From the NCBI GenBank assembly GCA_029907755.1, contig JARYLH010000020.1, positions 1-15,401 of the forward strand: a stretch of DNA of 15,401 nucleotides, in the 5' to 3' direction. This DNA is from Candidatus Methanosuratincola sp. Its GTDB lineage: Archaea; Thermoproteota; Methanomethylicia; Methanomethylicales; Methanomethylicaceae. Positions 13,021-15,401 of this stretch are shown piece after piece. Position 1 is the first letter of the stretch; each line of letters opens with the position of its first letter. Below the pieces are notes generated by a model that was not told the DNA's origin, ran no database searches, and saw only the letters and a program-made list of their open reading frames with translations. The position numbers were made by a program, and so were the translations under genes.

Positions 13021-15267
13021 TCAAGGCGTGCACGGATTGTCCCAATACGCTATACCAGTGCTTGCTAGAGCTTTGGACCAATCAGGCGTTGCAGGGGCCG
13101 TTGGGAAGCCTGGCACCATTACGTCGTCCCCTAAGTTGTTCCACCAGTCCAAGCGGTCCGCATAGAAGAGCATTTGGTCGCGGTCTTTTCCGCAGTAGGC
13201 AGAGTATGCAAAGATGATGTCATCGATCATATCAGAGTAGTCGCCGTAGCCTTCGAATGCCTCGACGTTAAGTATCGCTGTCACGAGCTGCTTCGCGAGG
13301 ATTATACGGGCCTGGTCAAGGGAGCTGCGCTTCTCCCCTGTGGAGGTGTATGGGTTGCTCGCGTAGAATAGACCGAAGAGTTGCTCTGGCGTTGCTATCG
13401 TCTTGTAGCACGTTCCGCATCCAATATAGTATGTTGGGGCGAACACACTGAGTGTGTCTGCGGTGTGGGTCATCCAGAAGCCGAGTGTCCTTGTCGGCGG
13501 CGGTACGTGCACTGTGGCATTGGCAATGGCCTGAACCTGATCGTAAAGCTGATCAATTCCTGTGGCGGTGGCAACGTTCGTTGTGTCGTACCAGATGATC
13601 TGCTCCAAAGTGTCTACACGGTACCCGCCCGGTTCAAGAACCACATTGGTAAATATTGTACCGTATTTGTCATCCACAAGTTCCACGGTCAAGGGCGTGT
13701 CGCCGCAGTTGGTCACGTTGTAGGTGTAAAGCACTGCTGAGCCAGGCGATACGAGGGTTGCATTGACTGTCTTAGTTAATGAAATGCAAGGGTGGATCAC
13801 GTCCACGGTCGCTGTGGCGTTGGCAGAGACGGATCCGAGCTGGTGGGTGCCTGTGGCTGTCACGGTGTTGGTCTGGTCTTCGGTAAGGGTTGTGGTCACA
13901 GTAGTAACGCTGTACGCGCCAGCATCAAGAGTTCCGCGCCAGATCGAGCCGAGCTTGTCGTCGACCACTTCCACGGTCAGCGACACGTCACCAGTGTTGG
14001 AGACGTTGAACGTGTACTCCACGTCTGATCCGGTGACTATCTTGGAGGCGTTGACCTCCTTGGTCACGGAGATGGCCGGGTGGATCACGTCCACGGTCGC
14101 TGTGGCGTTGGCAGAGACGGTGGCTCCGCTTTGACTTGTTGCGGTGACATCCACCGTGTTGGCGTGATTCGCTGTCAAGACCGCATACTTGGTGTAGATT
14201 ATTGACTGATCAACCGCAATCGGCACATTGGTCGCGATGGTGCCGAAGTAGGTATCGGTCACGTTCATCGTGAGGGGCACGTCACCACAGTTGGTCACGT
14301 TTATCGTGAAAGCCACGTTCGTTCCTGTTAAGACCTTGCTTGCGCTCGGGGTCTTGGTCACGGAGATGCACGGGGTTCCTGGCGGCGGCAGGATGTCCGC
14401 ACCCATAATCTGGTTGTCCTGGGAGCCAATAGACTGTCCGTCGAGCTGGCTCAGGTAGATGTGGTAAGGACCGCCGCTGATGCTCGCAGAGCCTTTGCCC
14501 GGTCCGTAGGTGTACCCGGTGCCATCACCGCTTACTGCCAGGTGTCCGGCGAACTGTATCACGACATTTTTCGATGCGGAAACCCACCAAAGTTGGTACT
14601 TGGCATAGGCGTCCCCACCGCTTGTCGTGTATCCAACGAAGGTCAACCCGGCACTAGTAATGGGAGAATCACCATAGATCGTGATGTAGCGATTGCCGTA
14701 GACGGCTTCCCAAGCGGATATTTTATCATTAATGCTGTGACCGTCTGGGTCGATGCTAATTGTCCCTAAGTCGTCTGGGCAATAGACATTATAGCTGTTT
14801 CCTCCACTCACGAGCGAGGTATAGAGGGCAGCATCACTAGACTTCACAAAACCCTTGGCCTGGTCGGCCCAAAGATCCCATCCTGTCGATGGGTCCAGCC
14901 CGAACCCTTTTGTTGTGTCGGTTGCGACCAGAGTAGCCTGTTCCCAAGAGCCCAAGAAGTCATAGGCGTGAATGTAGCCTTTCATGGCCTGATGCTCAAT
15001 GTACATTGTGTGGTTATTTCCAGTTACTGCATCAATGTCCTTAAACAAAATCCTTTGCGGAACTAGCATGTTTTCATAATATATGGAGTTACCCTTCTGC
15101 AGGATGCTGTTTATCCAAGTCTTGTCATCAGTATTGGCTGGATCATTCGCATATTGTTTAAAATCGACGCTGACCTTTGCGCTAACAAAAGCCACGCCGA
15201 TCACGCTGATTGCAAGTACTGCCATCAATACTAAAGGCAGGTGTATTTTTCTGCTTGATTTTTCCAT
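13021..15267 (-). CDS. large secreted surface protein with three Ig-like repeats
   Basis: The start ATG at 15267 follows AGAGGAAG at good spacing; the frame extends to a TTG at 15336, but that part has no ribosome binding site. The 748 residues comprise a signal peptide (about 1-31, ending VSAK), a unique N-terminal domain (32-295), and three Ig-like repeats of about 96 residues (300-395, 398-493, 494-588). Each repeat carries ISVTK or ISLTK, the NVTNCGD/NVSNTGD turn and a closing ANATATVDVIHP-like strand, as in DUF11-type repeats. A Pro linker leads to a C-terminal domain beginning TRTLGFWMTHTADT (592-748), a module seen after such repeats in other cell-surface proteins. There are many N-glycosylation sequons. 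No LPxTG or PGF-CTERM anchor is visible, so it may be held non-covalently or secreted. Confidence 0.8.
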   Translation of the reverse strand: MEKSSRKIHLPLVLMAVLAISVIGVAFVSAKVSVDFKQYANDPANTDDKTWINSILQKGNSIYYENMLVPQRILFKDIDAVTGNNHTMYIEHQAMKGYIHAYDFLGSWEQATLVATDTTKGFGLDPSTGWDLWADQAKGFVKSSDAALYTSLVSGGNSYNVYCPDDLGTISIDPDGHSINDKISAWEAVYGNRYITIYGDSPITSAGLTFVGYTTSGGDAYAKYQLWWVSASKNVVIQFAGHLAVSGDGTGYTYGPGKGSASISGGPYHIYLSQLDGQSIGSQDNQIMGADILPPPGTPCISVTKTPSASKVLTGTNVAFTINVTNCGDVPLTMNVTDTYFGTIATNVPIAVDQSIIYTKYAVLTANHANTVDVTATSQSGATVSANATATVDVIHPAISVTKEVNASKIVTGSDVEYTFNVSNTGDVSLTVEVVDDKLGSIWRGTLDAGAYSVTTVTTTLTEDQTNTVTATGTHQLGSVSANATATVDVIHPCISLTKTVNATLVSPGSAVLYTYNVTNCGDTPLTVELVDDKYGTIFTNVVLEPGGYRVDTLEQIIWYDTTNVATATGIDQLYDQVQAIANATVHVPPPTRTLGFWMTHTADTLSVFAPTYYIGCGTCYKTIATPEQLFGLFYASNPYTSTGEKRSSLDQARIILAKQLVTAILNVEAFEGYGDYSDMIDDIIFAYSAYCGKDRDQMLFYADRLDWWNNLGDDVMVPGFPTAPATPDWSKALASTGIAYWDNPCTP
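13790..13832 (-). repeat. 43-base direct repeat, copy 1
   Basis: This 43-base stretch is identical to 14078-14120. It encodes the end of the third repeat's predecessor (ANATATVDVIHP on the minus strand). The 288-base offset equals 96 codons, the length of one Ig-like repeat. Confidence 0.85.
14078..14120 (-). repeat. 43-base direct repeat, copy 2
   Basis: This copy is identical to 13790-13832 and lies exactly one repeat unit upstream in the gene. Identity at synonymous positions points to recent duplication or gene conversion between repeats. Confidence 0.85.
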
Positions 15268-15275
15268 TTTCAAAA

Positions 15276-15283
15276 CTTCCTCT
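15276..15283 (-). promoter_or_regulatory. ribosome binding site deciding the surface protein start
   Basis: AGAGGAAG on the minus strand lies about eight bases before the ATG at 15267 and selects that start over the upstream in-frame TTG at 15336. Confidence 0.6.
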
Positions 15284-15314
15284 GATTTTCCCAAGCATAA
15301 GGTAGCAATCCAGT

Positions 15315-15325
15315 TATTTAAAAGT
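15315..15325 (-). promoter_or_regulatory. putative TATA box of the surface protein gene
   Basis: CTTTTAAATA on the minus strand lies about 50-58 bases before the ATG at 15267, predicting a start near 15290 and a leader of some 20-25 bases that includes the AGAGGAAG site. The whole 15290-15401 stretch is strongly A/T-rich. Confidence 0.45.
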
Positions 15326-15401
15326 TCTATTTTCAATATTTCAAAAATTCTATATTCAATAAGTAATATTAATTTTTCCTAATAAAAAAATAAAACGTAT
15401 A

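Noticed and set aside
15268..15336. TTG start for the surface protein, adding 23 residues
   Set aside because: It would bury the signal peptide, overlaps the promoter-like A/T-rich region and lacks a ribosome binding site, while ATG 15267 has AGAGGAAG.
1..15401. tRNA, rRNA or CRISPR array
   Set aside because: No cloverleaf, conserved rRNA stretch or regularly spaced short repeats were seen; the only direct repeat is within the surface protein gene.

Overview
The window looks like chromosomal DNA of an anaerobic archaeon. The reasons are A/T-rich TATA-like boxes about 25-35 bases before several starts, a methyltransferase of the MtaA/MtbA (coenzyme M) type, a protein related to archaeal SelB/EF-Tu, heavy use of AGG/AGA for arginine and ATA for isoleucine, and secreted proteins rich in N-glycosylation sequons. 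An uncultured methylotrophic or acetogenic lineage (Methanomassiliicoccales-, Methanomethylicia- or Bathyarchaeia-like) would fit, but no phylogenetic marker here settles it.

Layout. Positions 1-1500 are visibly more A/T-rich than the rest. They hold the first codons of a gene leaving the window on the minus strand, a perfect 7-bp hairpin, and a decayed PD-(D/E)XK nuclease-like gene (109-1239) that has no usable start and an in-frame TAA. A small conserved-looking protein (1526-1792) and a CHASE4-HAMP-histidine kinase (1906-3712), split by a one-base frameshift, follow on the minus strand. A 408-base gap separates them from a UroD-fold methylcorrinoid methyltransferase (4121-5113) and a small membrane protein (5412-5846).

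The metabolic core comes next: a 669-residue molybdopterin oxidoreductase (5896-7905), convergent and 80 bases overlapping with mobA (7826-8479), which is coupled to an unknown 122-residue protein. Divergent from these is a tight metV-metF-SelB-like operon (8965-11534). MetV and MetF would reduce methylene-tetrahydropterin to the methyl level; the methyltransferase could move methyl groups between a corrinoid protein and a thiol; MobA makes the dinucleotide cofactor form that the oxidoreductase may need. The third gene of the met operon has domain 2 of SelB but appears to have lost all GTPase motifs.

The right third holds two exported proteins on the minus strand: a 377-residue N-anchored protein with two beta-sandwich-like halves, and a 748-residue surface protein with three about 96-residue Ig-like repeats, two of them sharing a 43-base identical stretch. 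No tRNA, rRNA or CRISPR array was seen.

The most notable points are the degenerate SelB-like protein locked into the metVF operon, an eight-codon ORF overlapping the metV start, the alternating cysteine pairs in the surface repeats, and two broken genes that could be real decay or sequence errors.
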